A stretch of 64,000 bases of DNA from contig CAVTBY010000006.1 of the NCBI GenBank assembly GCA_963733085.1, positions 1-64,000 on the forward strand, given 5' to 3'. The position numbers and the translations under genes were made by a program. The number at the start of each line of letters is the position of its first letter. Position 1 is the stretch's first letter. Origin of the DNA: Desertimonas sp963733085 (GTDB taxonomy: Bacteria; Actinomycetota; Acidimicrobiia; Acidimicrobiales; Ilumatobacteraceae). Below the pieces are notes generated by a model. That model was not told the origin of the DNA. It searched no databases and saw nothing but the letters and a program-made list of their open reading frames with translations. This document shows, piece after piece, positions 8,347-18,567 of the stretch.

Positions 8347-11300
8347 GCCGGAGGTTCCCGAGGCATCTCGCGCTCATCGTCATGGCGGTTCTCGCCTACC
8401 TGCCGGCCTTGCGCTCGTCGCCCGCGACGATGCCGGCGGACACCAAGTTGTACCTCTACCTCGATCCCCGCCGTCTCGTCAGCGACGCGATCTGGACGTT
8501 CGACGCCAGCCAATTCGCCGGCTGGGTGCCCCACCAGATGATCGCCTATGCGTGGCCGAGCGGGCCGTGGTACGTGGCCGCCGAGCTGATCGGCTTGCCT
8601 GACTGGGTTGCCCACCGCTTGTGGATTGGCACGATCATGTTCGTCGCTGGTATGGGGGTGGCGTGGGCCGGGCGGCGCCTCGGCCTATCGTGGCAGGCAG
8701 CGGTCGCCGCCGGGCTGCTCTACCAGCTCTCGCCGTACCTCGTCCCGTATATCTCGCGGACGTCGTCGATGTTGCTGCCCTGGGCCGGGCTCGGCTGGAT
8801 CATCGGGCTGACGATCGGCGCGGCGACGCGCACGAGGTGGCGCGACGCCGCACTCTGCGCTCTCGTCATCGGCAGCGTCGGGGCGGTCAACACGACGGCG
8901 ATGTTGATGATCGCTCCGGCGCCACTGCTGTGGTTGCTCGTCGCAGCCGCCGAGCGAACCGTGACACGGCGCGCCGCCATCGGCGCGGCGGCACGGATCG
9001 GTGGGTTGGCGCTGTGCACGTCGGCCTGGTGGTTGGTAATGCAGGCCGTCCAGAGCGACAAGGGCGCCGACCTCCTCGCCTACTCCGAGTCGCTCGAGGA
9101 CGTCAGCCTCACCGCAACCTCGCCGGAGGTGTGGCGTTCGCTCGGGTACTGGTTGATGTACGTCCGCGACGCGTATGCGCCGACGACGACGGCGGGGGCG
9201 GACTACATGACCGACCTCGTGCCCATCGTCTGCGGTTTCGCCCTCGTCATCGTCGGACTGCTCGGTCTGGCGCTCGTGCGCTTCCCGGCGCGTCGGTTCG
9301 CCCTCGCGATGACGTTCACCGGGCTCGTCCTCGCCGTTGGTGTCCACCCGTTCGGAGATCCCTCGCCGATCGCCCGGCTGTTCCGTGGTGATGGACAGGA
9401 AGGGCTCTCCCTGGCTTTGCGTTCGAGCACGCGCGCCATCCCGTTGCTGGTGATCGGCCTGTCGATCGGCGCCGCGGCGCTCGTCGATTCGATCGGGCGA
9501 ACGATCGCGTGGCGGCGAACGGTGCTGGCTGCCGCCGTGGTGGCCCTCGGCCTGGCCAACCTCCCGGTGCTTACCGGTCACCGCCTCGTCGACCCGGCGC
9601 TCGAACGCGACGAAGATCCGCCGCAAGCGTGGACCGACGCGGCGTCCGCCCTCGACGACGGCGCCGGCGACTTTCGCGTGATGCAACTGCCTGGCGCCGA
9701 GTTCGGAGCGTTCACCTGGGGTTACACCGTCGATCCACCACTTCCCGGGCTGAGCGATCGGCCGCTCGTCACACGAGATTTGCTTCCCCTCGGGTCGCCG
9801 GCGGCAATGGATCTCCTCTTCGCTCTCGATGACCGCTTCCAAGTCGGCGCACCGGAGCTCGCCGCCGTAGCCCCGCTCGCCAGGCTGTTCGGCGTCGACA
9901 GGGTGTGGTTGCCCGGTGACGCCGCGTTCGATCGCTTCCGGACACCGCGGCCGGAGCTGACCGCCGATCTGTTCGCCGGCGGAGCCGATGGGCTCGGCGC
10001 CGCGGTCGACCATGGCGATCCGGAAGTGAACAGCCCGACCGTGCCGATGGTCGACGAGCAGTCGCTGTCCGAGGCGTCGATCGGGAAGCCGATCGCACCC
10101 GTCTCGCTGGTCGGCGTCACCGACGCCGTGCCGATCGTGCGGGCAACCGACACTGCTGTTGTGCTGTCCGGAAGCGGAGACGGCGTCGTCGATGCCGCTG
10201 CCGCCGGGTTGGTCGGAGGGGACGAGGCGATCCGCTACAGCGCTTCGATGTCCGCCGACGAGCTCGTCGATGCCCTCACCACCGCCGACGTCGTGATTGT
10301 CACCGACAGCAACCGTCGACGGGCCCATCACTGGCGCGGGTCCCAGGACGTGACCGGCTACACCGAGCCCGTCGACGGCGGTCAGATCGTGTGGGCCGAC
10401 TCCGGCGATGCCCGGCTCGATCTGTTCCCCAATGCCAGCAGTGACGCCTACACGGTGGCATCCGACGACGGGCCAATGTCGGTGCGGGCGACGAGCTACG
10501 GGGAGCGCTTCAGCTACCTCCCCGAAGCCCGGCCGGCGATGGCCATCGATGGCGACCCGAACACTGCCTGGACGGTTCTCGACCCATCCGGCCAGTACCT
10601 CGAGATCACTACCACTGCAGGAGTCGACCACGTCACGGTGCTGCAGCCGAGTGGCCTGCGCGATGTGCGTCGGCTGGAGACCGTGTCGATCACCGTCGAC
10701 GGAGGCGCCGCCCAGGAGGTCGTGCTCGACGAGCGCTCGTTGTTCACGGGCCAACGCATCCCACTCGCCGCGACGACCGGCCCGACGACGATCCGGCTCG
10801 CGCTCGGCCGCACCGTCGAGCCGGCCGCCCATCGCGGCCACAGCCATCCCGACAGGACCACCGTAGGGTTCGCCGAGGTCGATGCCGGAGTCGGGCAGAG
10901 CCCGGAGTCGATCGTCGTTCCCAGCGACCTCACATCGGCGATGCGCGAGGCCGAGATCGAGCGCCCGGTCACGTATGTCCTCACCCGTGAGCGAGTGCGG
11001 CCGACGAACCGCTGGCGGGCCGACCCGGAACGACGCATCATCCGGCAACTCGACGTGCCGTTCGAGCAAGCGGTCGCCGTCGACACGATGGTGCGGCTCG
11101 ACCGTCGGGCCTCGGACGCCGTACTCGCCGAGTTGCTCGGAATCACCGGGCCGACGGCGACGGCGCGGCTCACCGGCGTCCCTGCAGCCGGCGGATGGGC
11201 CGCGGCCGACGGTGACATCGAGACGGCGTGGATCACGCCATTCAACGAGGCCGTCGGCACCTCGCTGCGCGCCGATCTCCTCGACCCGGATGCGCCGCTG

Positions 11301-12513
11301 ACCCTCGTGCAGCGCACCGGCAACTACTCACTCGTGACGTCGGTGCGGTTGACCCAGGGCGACCAGACCGTCGACGTCCTCGTCCCGGCCCCTGACGGCG
11401 ACGGGATGTCGGCGATCGACGTCCCGGATGGCTTCACCGCTGGGCCGCTGGAGATCGAGATCGCGGCCGTCACCGAGCGAACGACCCGCGACCGCCGATT
11501 CGGCGACACCGTGGTCATGCCGGCGGCGATCGCCGAGGTCGGCAACATCGCCGCCAGTTCGCTTCCTGATCGCTTCGACACGAACTGCCAGGACGACCTC
11601 GTCACCGTCGATGACGTGGCCGTGCCGGTTCGGGTCGCCGGTTCGGTTGCCGATGCGTTCGACGGCATCGCCCTCGAGGCGACGACCTGCACCGGGACCG
11701 TGACGCTGCCGGCAGGGACGATCAGTGTCGCCGGACAGCCAAGCGCGCGGCAGCGGGCTGCAAGTCGATCGCATCGTCCTCGGCGCGGACGAGGTCGCGC
11801 CGAGCGTGGGCCCGGATGACGGCCCGACCGCGACCGTGATCTCCAGCGACCGTCTGTCACGGACGATCGAGGTCGAGAGCTGCCCGGACGGGTGCTGGTT
11901 GATCGTCGGCGAGGGTCACCACCCGTCGTGGGAGGCGACGACTGCCGTCGGGTCGTTGGGACCGTCGCAGCTCGTAGCCGGCGGTTTCAACGGCTGGTGG
12001 ATCCCACCGCAGGAAGGCCCCCTGACGGTGTGGGTCGGCTGGACCGCTCAGCGCCCCGTCAACGCGGCAATCGCCGTCAGCCTCGCCGCTGCGTTCATCG
12101 CCGTGGTTCTCGCGGTCACCGACCGGCCGCGCCGGCGGCCGACCCGCGCAGACGTGTCAGCGCGATGGGCGAGGTGGCAGTCGGACGGGGTGCGACGCAG
12201 TGTGGCGGCGGCAGCGACCTGGGTGATCTTGGCCGGTTTGTTCGTCGAACCGAGTTGGGCCTGGTGGGGCCTCGCCGGAGGTGCGGCTGTCGTCGCGACC
12301 CGACGCGTCCGCCTCGCCGGACTCGTGGCCGTCGCCGCGATCGGATGGATCGCCGTCGATGTCGTGACGACCGTGCACCGCGACAGTCCGCCGGCGACCC
12401 CGGCTTTTCCGCTGCTCTTCGAGGACCTCCACAACCTCGGATTGTTCGCTGCCGTCGCCGTCGCCGTCAGCGCCCTCGCCCGCCGCCGCGCCTGCCCGGC
12501 CGGTGAACTCTGA
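8343..12513 (+). CDS. aftD: AftD-like alpha-(1->3)-arabinofuranosyltransferase
   Basis: Very large (about 1,390 residues, close to mycobacterial AftD) GT-C membrane enzyme that adds arabinofuranose from decaprenyl-phosphoryl-arabinose to cell-wall arabinan outside the membrane. The N-terminal arabinofuranosyltransferase domain (DUF3367 type) has a leading helix, PADTKLYLYLDPRRLVSDA, VPHQMIAYAWPSGPWY and roughly ten hydrophobic helices up to about residue 420. A long external part follows with a discoidin-like carbohydrate-binding module near DNA 10485-10660 (AMAIDGDPNTAWTV) and a second near 11190-11290 (ADGDIETAWITPF). Three or four further helices close the protein (12060-12500). One frame change near 11745 separates the first 1,130 residues from the rest. 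Its ATG overlaps the epimerase stop. The window also encodes the donor pathway (DprE1/DprE2/UbiA), which supports the call. Confidence 0.8.
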
Positions 12514-12563
12514 TACGCGATTCGCGCCGTCCGGAGGCCGTCGCGTTAGGCCGTGATGCGTGC

Positions 12564-12634
12564 TTTGTGTCAGCTGGATGGGCACGTAGCGGTCATGCGG
12601 CTGACACAAATGATGGCCGGCGATTTGTGTCAGC
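12564..12634. terminator. Triple 11-base inverted repeat between convergent genes
   Basis: TTTGTGTCAGC occurs at 12564-12574, inverted at 12600-12610 and direct again at 12624-12634. The middle copy can pair with either outer copy, giving stems of 11 bp with loops of 25 or 13 bases. It lies between the convergent aftD-like gene (ends 12513) and the GT-C gene (ends 12674), so a bidirectional terminator is the simplest reading. An AT-richer transcription-factor operator array is the alternative. Confidence 0.55.
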
Positions 12635-12673
12635 ACTTCGTGGCGCGGAACGCGTATGAAAGTTCCCTGAGGC

Positions 12674-14501
12674 TCACAGCGGCTCGGCCAGCGGTGGGGC
12701 GATGAACACGGCCATTGGCTGGCCGAGGTCGAGCAACTCGGTGATGTCGGCGAGATCCTCGGCGGAGATGCGCGGGTCGAGCGAGGCACCGAACAGGTTC
12801 GTGTCGACAAGATCGGCGACGTCGTCGAGACCCTCGACGCGAAGGCGGGCGATCACCCGCGCCCGCACCTCCTCGGCGCGGGCGATCTCGTCGTCCGAGC
12901 GCGGCTCGTAGGTGGCCACTTCGACGGCGCCCGGGACTCGGCGCCAGCGATCGACGTAGCCGCCGGTGGCGAGATGGATTTGGGCGTCCGCACTCTCTCT
13001 GGGGCGGACGCGGTGATCCGTCACCGGGACGTGGAAGAACTCGTCGGCGGCGACGTCGAGCCCTCGCCGCTCCAACTCGTTGAGCAGGCCGAAGCCGGGG
13101 CTACCGATATCGGCGGCATCGCTCCAGCGCACTTGGTAGACGCCGTCCACGCCGTTGGCGGCGCCGACCCCGGCGGCGATCGCGTCGTACGTCGGTGCCG
13201 CCACGGCGCCGACGGCCCGGCTGAGCCGTTCCTCGGGCACCTCGGCCCCGGCGAACGTCGCCGTCGAGGCGACTGTCACGACACCGGCAACGGCGATGCT
13301 GAGCAGCGGTAGGGCGACGGTTGCCAGGCCTCGCCGGTTCGTCGAACGCCACCACGCGAGCGCTGTCCAGACGATGGCGCCGACCGCCAGGGTCGTGGTG
13401 CCCCACGCCCACAGCGTGAGGTAGTACCACGGCAGACCGAAGATGCGGGCCATGGCGACCGCTCCGAGCACGAAGGCCGCGGCGATCACCACGTGCAATC
13501 GCCGCAATGCCGGAGGGCCGTGACGCCAGGCGATCACCACTGCCGCCAGCCAGATGCCGAAGAACACCGCGCCCGCGCCAGGTCTCGGCTGGTGAGACGA
13601 AACGTCCGGCGCCCTCGAGGTCACCGGTGAACCCTGCCAATCCGGCCCACACGTCGAAGTGACGCAGCGCCAACCGCAGGCCGTCGGTGACACCCAGCAC
13701 GGGCTCGGCGGGATCGCCGAAGTGGTCGAGCAACGTGCGCACGTTCCCCGGATCGTTGGTCAGTTGGTCGACGACCGGTGGCACCCACAGGACGACACCG
13801 AGCGCCGCGGCGACGACGACGTTGCGGTCGAGCCGGCGCCTCTGCCACGTCGCCACGCCGAATGCACCGATCGTCAGCACGCCGCAGGGCACGAGATAGG
13901 GCACGTGCGTCTGGGCGCCAAGCGATCCGGCGACCACGAGTGGCACGAGCATCAGCGAGTCGCCGCACGACACCGACCACGTGGCGAGCAGGACGACGAG
14001 CCAGACGAGCAGCGGCAGGTAGGGGTTCCACGGTTGCGTGAGCAGCAGCTGGCCGTAGCCGTGGATCGTGACGGCGAGCAGCGCAGCGACGCCGACCAGA
14101 CCACGCCAGCCGGCGCGACGCTGGCCGATCCACAACGCCGTGGCGATCGCCGCGACGTGGATCGCCACCGTCGCCGCTTGCAGCGCCCACGATGTCGACC
14201 CGAGCAGCCGGTAGAGCGGGGCGAGGAGGTAGAAGCTCAGCGGTCCGGGGTGGCTGCCCTGGTCGGGGTACTCGCCGATCCGCCCCGGCAATCCGATCAG
14301 CGGGGTGTCCTCGCCGAACACATCGCGGACGTGGAACTCGGTCATGGCCAGGTCGAGGACCGGATACCAGTGCGATCGGGCAAGGTCGACAAGGGCGCCG
14401 AGCAGCGGCATGGAGACAACGGCGGTCGCCCCGAGCAGGCTAAGCCAGCGATGGCGGGCGCTCCAGCGGCCGAGTGCCTCGCCGGCGCCCACGAGGTCCA
14501 C
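12674..14501 (-). CDS. GT-C type membrane glycosyltransferase-like protein
   Basis: About 609 residues with at least nine hydrophobic helices and little soluble sequence until the last third. The first loop holds EFHVRDVFGEDTP and GRIGEYPDQGSHPGPLSFYL, the acidic loop after helix 1 expected of polyprenyl-phosphate-sugar-dependent GT-C enzymes. GTG at 14501. The frame changes near 13595, after which AVFFGIWLAAVVIAWRHGPP and the remaining helices continue, and a soluble C-terminal domain ends at TGA 12676-12674. It probably uses a decaprenyl-phosphate sugar to extend envelope glycan. The exact sugar cannot be told. Divergent from the next GT-C gene, convergent with the aftD-like gene. Confidence 0.65.
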
Positions 14502-14510
14502 GAGGGCGTC

Positions 14511-14533
14511 ACGCTAGCGAAACCCACTACCTT
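14511..14533. promoter_or_regulatory. Divergent leaderless -10 boxes of two GT-C genes
   Basis: TAGCGT on the minus strand (14516-14511) lies 9 nt before the GTG at 14501. TACCTT on the plus strand (14528-14533) lies 9 nt before the GTG at 14543. Both fit TANNNT boxes of near-leaderless transcripts, so the two GT-C genes would be driven from one 41-base gap. Confidence 0.45.
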
Positions 14534-14542
14534 GCTCGCCCT

Positions 14543-16228
14543 GTGACCGCCGACCCGACCGCCTTCGTCCTCGGCGGGTCGGGCGGACTGCGGAACCGTG
14601 ACCGTGGCGCCCTGCGCACGTGGGCGGGTCTCGCCGTGGTCGCCGTGCTCACCGTGATCCCGCTGCGCGGCCTCTATCGCTTCACCGGCGGGACGATGGA
14701 GGAGGGCTTCATGCTCTACTTCCCAGAGCGGATCACCCAGGGCGACGTCCCCAACGTCGACTTCCTCCATCTCTACGGGCCGGGCTCGCTGCACGTACTG
14801 GCCGGCTGGTACGAGCTGTTCGGCAACAGCCTGGCGGTCGAGCGGACGTTCGGGTTGATCCAGCACGTCGCGATCATCCTCGGGCTGTTCGCCCTCGCCA
14901 GGCCGTGGGGTCGCCTCGCAGCCACGCTCGTCGCCTCCTTCGCCGTGTTCTACGTGCTGACACCGATCGGGCTGACGGCGATGGCCTGGAACGGCGGCCT
15001 CGCCCTCACCCTGTGGAGCGCCGTGTTCGCCGTGCGCTCGACGTTTCTCGTCGATCGGGCGCAGTTGTTCGCTCGAGTCGTGGCCGGTGGCCTTGCCGGT
15101 CTCGCCTTGACCTATCGCCCCGATCTCGTGCTCGCCGTCGCCGCGGTGTTGATTTGGCTGATCTGGACGCAGCGCCCGGCGTGGCGCGCGGCGGCCGGCG
15201 GCGTCGTCGTCGGGCTCACGCCGCTGTGGGTGCACCTGGTCGTCGCCGGACCCCGCGCTTCATGGCAGGGCATGGTCGCCGATCCTGTCGTGCACCTGCG
15301 CGCCGGCCGCGAGCTGCCCCGCCCGCCGTCGTGGGACCGGCTCGACGGCGCGCTGCAGGCGATCGCCGAGTCGCAGCCACCCTGGTGGCACCTGCCTCAC
15401 GTGCGCGCCTCACAGGCGCTGTTCGTGTGGTTCTTCGCGATGCTCGTCGGGACGGTCGCCCTGCTCGTCCTGGCGATCGTGGAACGGCGCCGCGGACGGC
15501 GCGACGGTCGGGCGACCGTGCTCCTCGTGGTCGCCCTGTTGAGTGTCGGCATCCTGCCCCAGGCGTTGCAGCGACCGGACTCGACCCATCTGACGTGGGT
15601 GACGTGCATCTCGTGGCCGTTCGCCGTCGTCGCCGTTGCCGACGTCGTCCAGCGGAGGTGGCCGCACGCAACGATGCGCCAGGCTGTGAGCGTCGGCGCA
15701 TCGTTCACACTGGCGCTGACGTTCGTGGTGACCTCGTTGTTCACGTTCCGCCACTACCTGTTGCACGCCCGGGTGGGTTTTGGCCTGGTTCCGCCGGCGT
15801 TCGAGATCAGCCGCGACGATCGCAACTTCTACTTCGGCGCCCCGCGTGCCGCCCTTGCCAGCCAGCAGGTGATCGACGACCTCGACGGCCTCGCCCGCCC
15901 CGGCGACAGGCTGTTCGTCGGTCCGCAGGACCTCTCCCGCACCTGGTACGGCGACGCGATCTTCTACTGGCTGTTCCCGGAGATGGACCCGGCGACCTAT
16001 TTCATCGAGATGGACCCGGGCCTCGCCAACGCCGAGGACTCACGACTCGCCGACGACCTCGCCAGCGCCGACTTCGTGATCCTCACCTCGTTCTGGAACG
16101 GCTGGCGCGAGCCGAACGCCTCGATGGACTTCGGGTCACCAGCTCCCAACGAGGTCCTCGCCGACAACTTCTGCCAGTACCGCTCCTACCAAGACGGCCT
16201 CGTGCGCCTCTACTACCGCTGCCGCTGA
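14543..16228 (+). CDS. GT39/GT-C-like membrane glycosyltransferase
   Basis: Intact 561-residue integral membrane protein. GTG at 14543 starts a short cytoplasmic stretch, then helix 1, then a loop with GTMEEGFMLYFPERITQGDV and NVDFLHLYGPGSLH, the Asp/Glu-rich loop typical of GT39-like and related arabinosyl/mannosyltransferases. About nine to ten helices follow, and the C-terminal 130 residues are soluble (YFGAPRAALASQQ, then FWNGWREPNAS). It ends 7 bases from the convergent DprE2 gene. Placed between another GT-C gene and the decaprenyl-phosphate-arabinose module, it probably transfers a lipid-linked sugar at the outer face of the membrane. The earlier possible GTG/TTG codons upstream lie in the opposite gene and are not used. 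Confidence 0.7.
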   Translation: MTADPTAFVLGGSGGLRNRDRGALRTWAGLAVVAVLTVIPLRGLYRFTGGTMEEGFMLYFPERITQGDVPNVDFLHLYGPGSLHVLAGWYELFGNSLAVERTFGLIQHVAIILGLFALARPWGRLAATLVASFAVFYVLTPIGLTAMAWNGGLALTLWSAVFAVRSTFLVDRAQLFARVVAGGLAGLALTYRPDLVLAVAAVLIWLIWTQRPAWRAAAGGVVVGLTPLWVHLVVAGPRASWQGMVADPVVHLRAGRELPRPPSWDRLDGALQAIAESQPPWWHLPHVRASQALFVWFFAMLVGTVALLVLAIVERRRGRRDGRATVLLVVALLSVGILPQALQRPDSTHLTWVTCISWPFAVVAVADVVQRRWPHATMRQAVSVGASFTLALTFVVTSLFTFRHYLLHARVGFGLVPPAFEISRDDRNFYFGAPRAALASQQVIDDLDGLARPGDRLFVGPQDLSRTWYGDAIFYWLFPEMDPATYFIEMDPGLANAEDSRLADDLASADFVILTSFWNGWREPNASMDFGSPAPNEVLADNFCQYRSYQDGLVRLYYRCR

Positions 16229-16235
16229 AACTGGG

Positions 16236-16990
16236 TTACATGGAAACGCGACGCCAGACAGGGTTGGGCAGGTGGCGGGCGATGGCCATCAACGGTCGCA
16301 ATGCCGCCGGGACCCAGACCACTCTCCGGCCGGCGCGCAGGGCTTTGACCGTGGCCGCCGCCACGGCTTCGGGAGTGGTCGCCAACGGCTTCGGTTCGCT
16401 ACCTGCGGTCATCTTCGAGTGCACCCAGCCGGGGCGGACGATGAGCACGCTCGCCCCGCTCCCGGCCAGCGCATCACCGAGGCCTTGGGCGAACCCGTCG
16501 ATGCCCGCCTTCGTCGCTCCGTACACGTAGTTGGCCTTGCGCACGCGCTCGCCGGCGACGCTCGACAGCAGGATCAATCGGCCATGGCCCTGACGGCGGA
16601 ACTGCGCCGCCAGCACCGTGCAGATGCTCACCGCCCCGGTGAAGTTGACGTCGGCGAGGGCGACTGCGGCTGACGCATCGCCGGCGAGCTGGTCGGCGTC
16701 GCCGAGTTGACCGAAGGCAACGACGGCGACATCGAGGTCGCCGTGCGCCGCCACCAGCCGCTGGACGAGTCCGTCGTGCTCGGAGGTCTCGGTGGCGTCG
16801 AAGCGCACTACGTCCACGGTGACACCGCGTCTGCTCCAAGTGCTGAGACATCGACATCGTCGGGCTGGCGGGCCGCAAGCACGACCGCCGTCGTCGCTGG
16901 CGAGACCAGGGCGTCGACGATGGCTCGGCCGATATCGCTCGTGCCGCCGAACAGGACGATCGTCTGCGCTTCGCCGAGGGCATTGTCCAT
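16236..16990 (-). CDS. dprE2: Decaprenylphosphoryl-2-keto-ribose reductase (DprE2)
   Basis: Short-chain dehydrogenase that reduces the 2-keto intermediate made by DprE1 to decaprenyl-phosphoryl-arabinose. ATG at 16990 gives MDNALGEAQTIVLFGGTSDI, with the nucleotide motif GGTSDIGRA. A frame change near 16835 leads to VDVVRFDATETSEHDG, LDVAVVAFGQLGDA, the serine strand LILLSSVAGERVRKANYVYG and YGATKAGIDGFAQGLGDAL (YxxxK). It ends PVWRRVSM. About 251 residues, as in mycobacterial DprE2. Its start shares the A of the DprE1 stop (TGATG); a GTG three bases earlier is possible. Gene order and neighbours make the assignment strong in spite of the indel. Confidence 0.85.
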
Positions 16991-18378
16991 CACGACGTCT
17001 CCACACCACGGGCGGTGAGTTGCAGGCGACGGCTCTGGTCGCTCGCCCAGCGGTCATGTGGATCGACACGTCCGCGCACCGCTTGCCACTCAGCGAGGCG
17101 GGGGTAGCCGCGACGGATCGCCTCCGGCGTGGCGACACCGTCCTTGGCGAGGTAGTGCCGTCCGCCGGCGGCGAGCACCATGTCGTCGAGCTCGGCGAGC
17201 AATTCGGCGAGCCCATCGACTCTCGACGGGATGTCGAGGGTCAACGTCCAGCCTGGCGCCGGGAAGCTCAGCGGTGCGGGATTGGCCGGGCCGAATCGTT
17301 TGAGCACGGACAGGAAGCTTGGTGCGCCGCTTTCGGCGAAGCGGGAAACGATCCCGCGGAACGCCGTCTCCTGACCGAACGGCACGAGGAACTGGTACTG
17401 CACGAGGCCGCCCCGCCCGTACAGGCGATTCCACGACCCGATCGCGTCGAGTGGATGGAAGAACCGGGGAATCCCGACGATCTCCCCGACGTGCCGCCGT
17501 GGCGCGGCCCGGAACCACACCTCGTTGAACCCGGCGATCGTCGTGTGGTTGAGCAGACCTCGTCCAGGAACGAGTGCGGGCACGGTGGCGAGATGGCCGG
17601 GCCGGTACTCGAGCGGCCGCACGGCGTCCGGTGGAGTCAGCTCCTCGACGCGTGCATGCTCAGCACGCGTCAGCACGCTGCGGCCGAGGGTACGGCCCCG
17701 CGCCAGAAGGTCGATCCACGCCACCGAGTACCGGTAGCGGTCGTCGCCGGACGTCATCAAAGCGAGGAGGTCGTCGAGGTCGTCGGCGCGTTCAGTGTCG
17801 ACGACCATCCGGCTGGTCTCGATCGGCAGCATCGAGATCGTCGCCCCGACGACGATCCCGGTGAGACCCATCCCACCGACCGTCGCCCAGAACAGGTCCG
17901 GCTGCCGGTCGGGTCCGATGTCGACGGTCGAGCCGTCGGCGAGGAGCAACGTCACCGCTCGAACGTGCGACCCGAAGGTGCCGTCGACATGGTGGTTCTT
18001 GCCGTGAATGTCGCTGGCGATGGCACCGCCGATCGTGACGAAGCGGGTTCCGGGCGAGACCGGAACGAACAGGCCACGCGGGATGCTGGCGCGTAGCACC
18101 TTGTCGATGCTCACGCCTCCGGCGGCGGTCATCGTTGCGGCATCGGCGTCGATCTCGATCGTCCCCGGGGCGATCTCGTCATCGAGGCGAATGGCCAGGC
18201 CGCCCCCGTTCTGCGCGCTGTCGCCGTAACTGCGCCCGAGGCCACGGGCGATCGCGCCGCGCGCCGGCAGGTTGCGGACGAGATCGGCGAGGCCGGATCG
18301 ATCGGACGACCGCCGGCGCACGACGGTGCCGGCCGATGCCGGGGTACACCCCCACCCCGTCAACAGCTCCTTCGGCAT
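16990..18378 (-). CDS. dprE1: Decaprenylphosphoryl-beta-D-ribose 2'-oxidase (DprE1)
   Basis: FAD enzyme of the VAO family, 462 residues (mycobacterial protein 461). It oxidises the 2'-hydroxyl of decaprenyl-phosphoryl-ribose, first half of the epimerisation to arabinose, in the periplasm or at the membrane. Visible features: FAD domain with RGLGRSYGDSAQNGGG (45-60), IGGAIASDIHGKNHHVDGTF (116-135) and WATVGGMGLTGIV (164-176); substrate domain with LVQYQFLVPFG; and YLAKDG (409-414) holding Lys412, the counterpart of catalytic Lys418. The residue matching Cys387, target of covalent benzothiazinones, is Thr380 (GWTLTLD). ATG at 18378 was chosen since upstream codons belong to a repeat. Intact; coupled to dprE2 downstream. 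Confidence 0.93.
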   Translation of the reverse strand: MPKELLTGWGCTPASAGTVVRRRSSDRSGLADLVRNLPARGAIARGLGRSYGDSAQNGGGLAIRLDDEIAPGTIEIDADAATMTAAGGVSIDKVLRASIPRGLFVPVSPGTRFVTIGGAIASDIHGKNHHVDGTFGSHVRAVTLLLADGSTVDIGPDRQPDLFWATVGGMGLTGIVVGATISMLPIETSRMVVDTERADDLDDLLALMTSGDDRYRYSVAWIDLLARGRTLGRSVLTRAEHARVEELTPPDAVRPLEYRPGHLATVPALVPGRGLLNHTTIAGFNEVWFRAAPRRHVGEIVGIPRFFHPLDAIGSWNRLYGRGGLVQYQFLVPFGQETAFRGIVSRFAESGAPSFLSVLKRFGPANPAPLSFPAPGWTLTLDIPSRVDGLAELLAELDDMVLAAGGRHYLAKDGVATPEAIRRGYPRLAEWQAVRGRVDPHDRWASDQSRRLQLTARGVETS

Positions 18379-18395
18379 CACGACAGTCTGATTGT

Positions 18396-18457
18396 TGCGA
18401 GCGAGCGAGCGCCAGCGAGTGAGCGGCCACCAACGGCCTGCGTGGCCGGGGAACGCT
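18396..18457 (+). repeat. Dispersed repeat, copy B
   Basis: GCGAGCGAGCGAGCG block followed by CACCAACGGCCTGCG and TGGCCGGGGAACGC. Its reverse complement matches 6013-6073 over about 60 bases with few changes. It lies just upstream of the dprE1 start, in the opposite orientation to that gene. Confidence 0.6.
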
Positions 18458-18502
18458 GCCAAACGGGGCCTTCGGGTAGTGGCCACGACTGTTGGGTGCC
18501 AG

Positions 18503-18558
18503 GGGGACCGAAGCGTCCCCTACACACCCATCGGTTGACGGTGAACCGTTCTCACGGT
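18503..18558. terminator. Two hairpins between methyltransferase gene and dprE1
   Basis: GGGGAC (18503-18508) pairs with GTCCCC (18515-18520) over a 6-base loop, and ACCGT (18545-18549) pairs with ACGGT (18554-18558) over a 4-base loop. Both follow the stop of the leftward methyltransferase gene (18568). No T-run follows, as is usual at this GC content. They separate the HAD-UbiA-methyltransferase unit from dprE1-dprE2. Confidence 0.4.
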
Positions 18559-18567
18559 GCATCGCCA

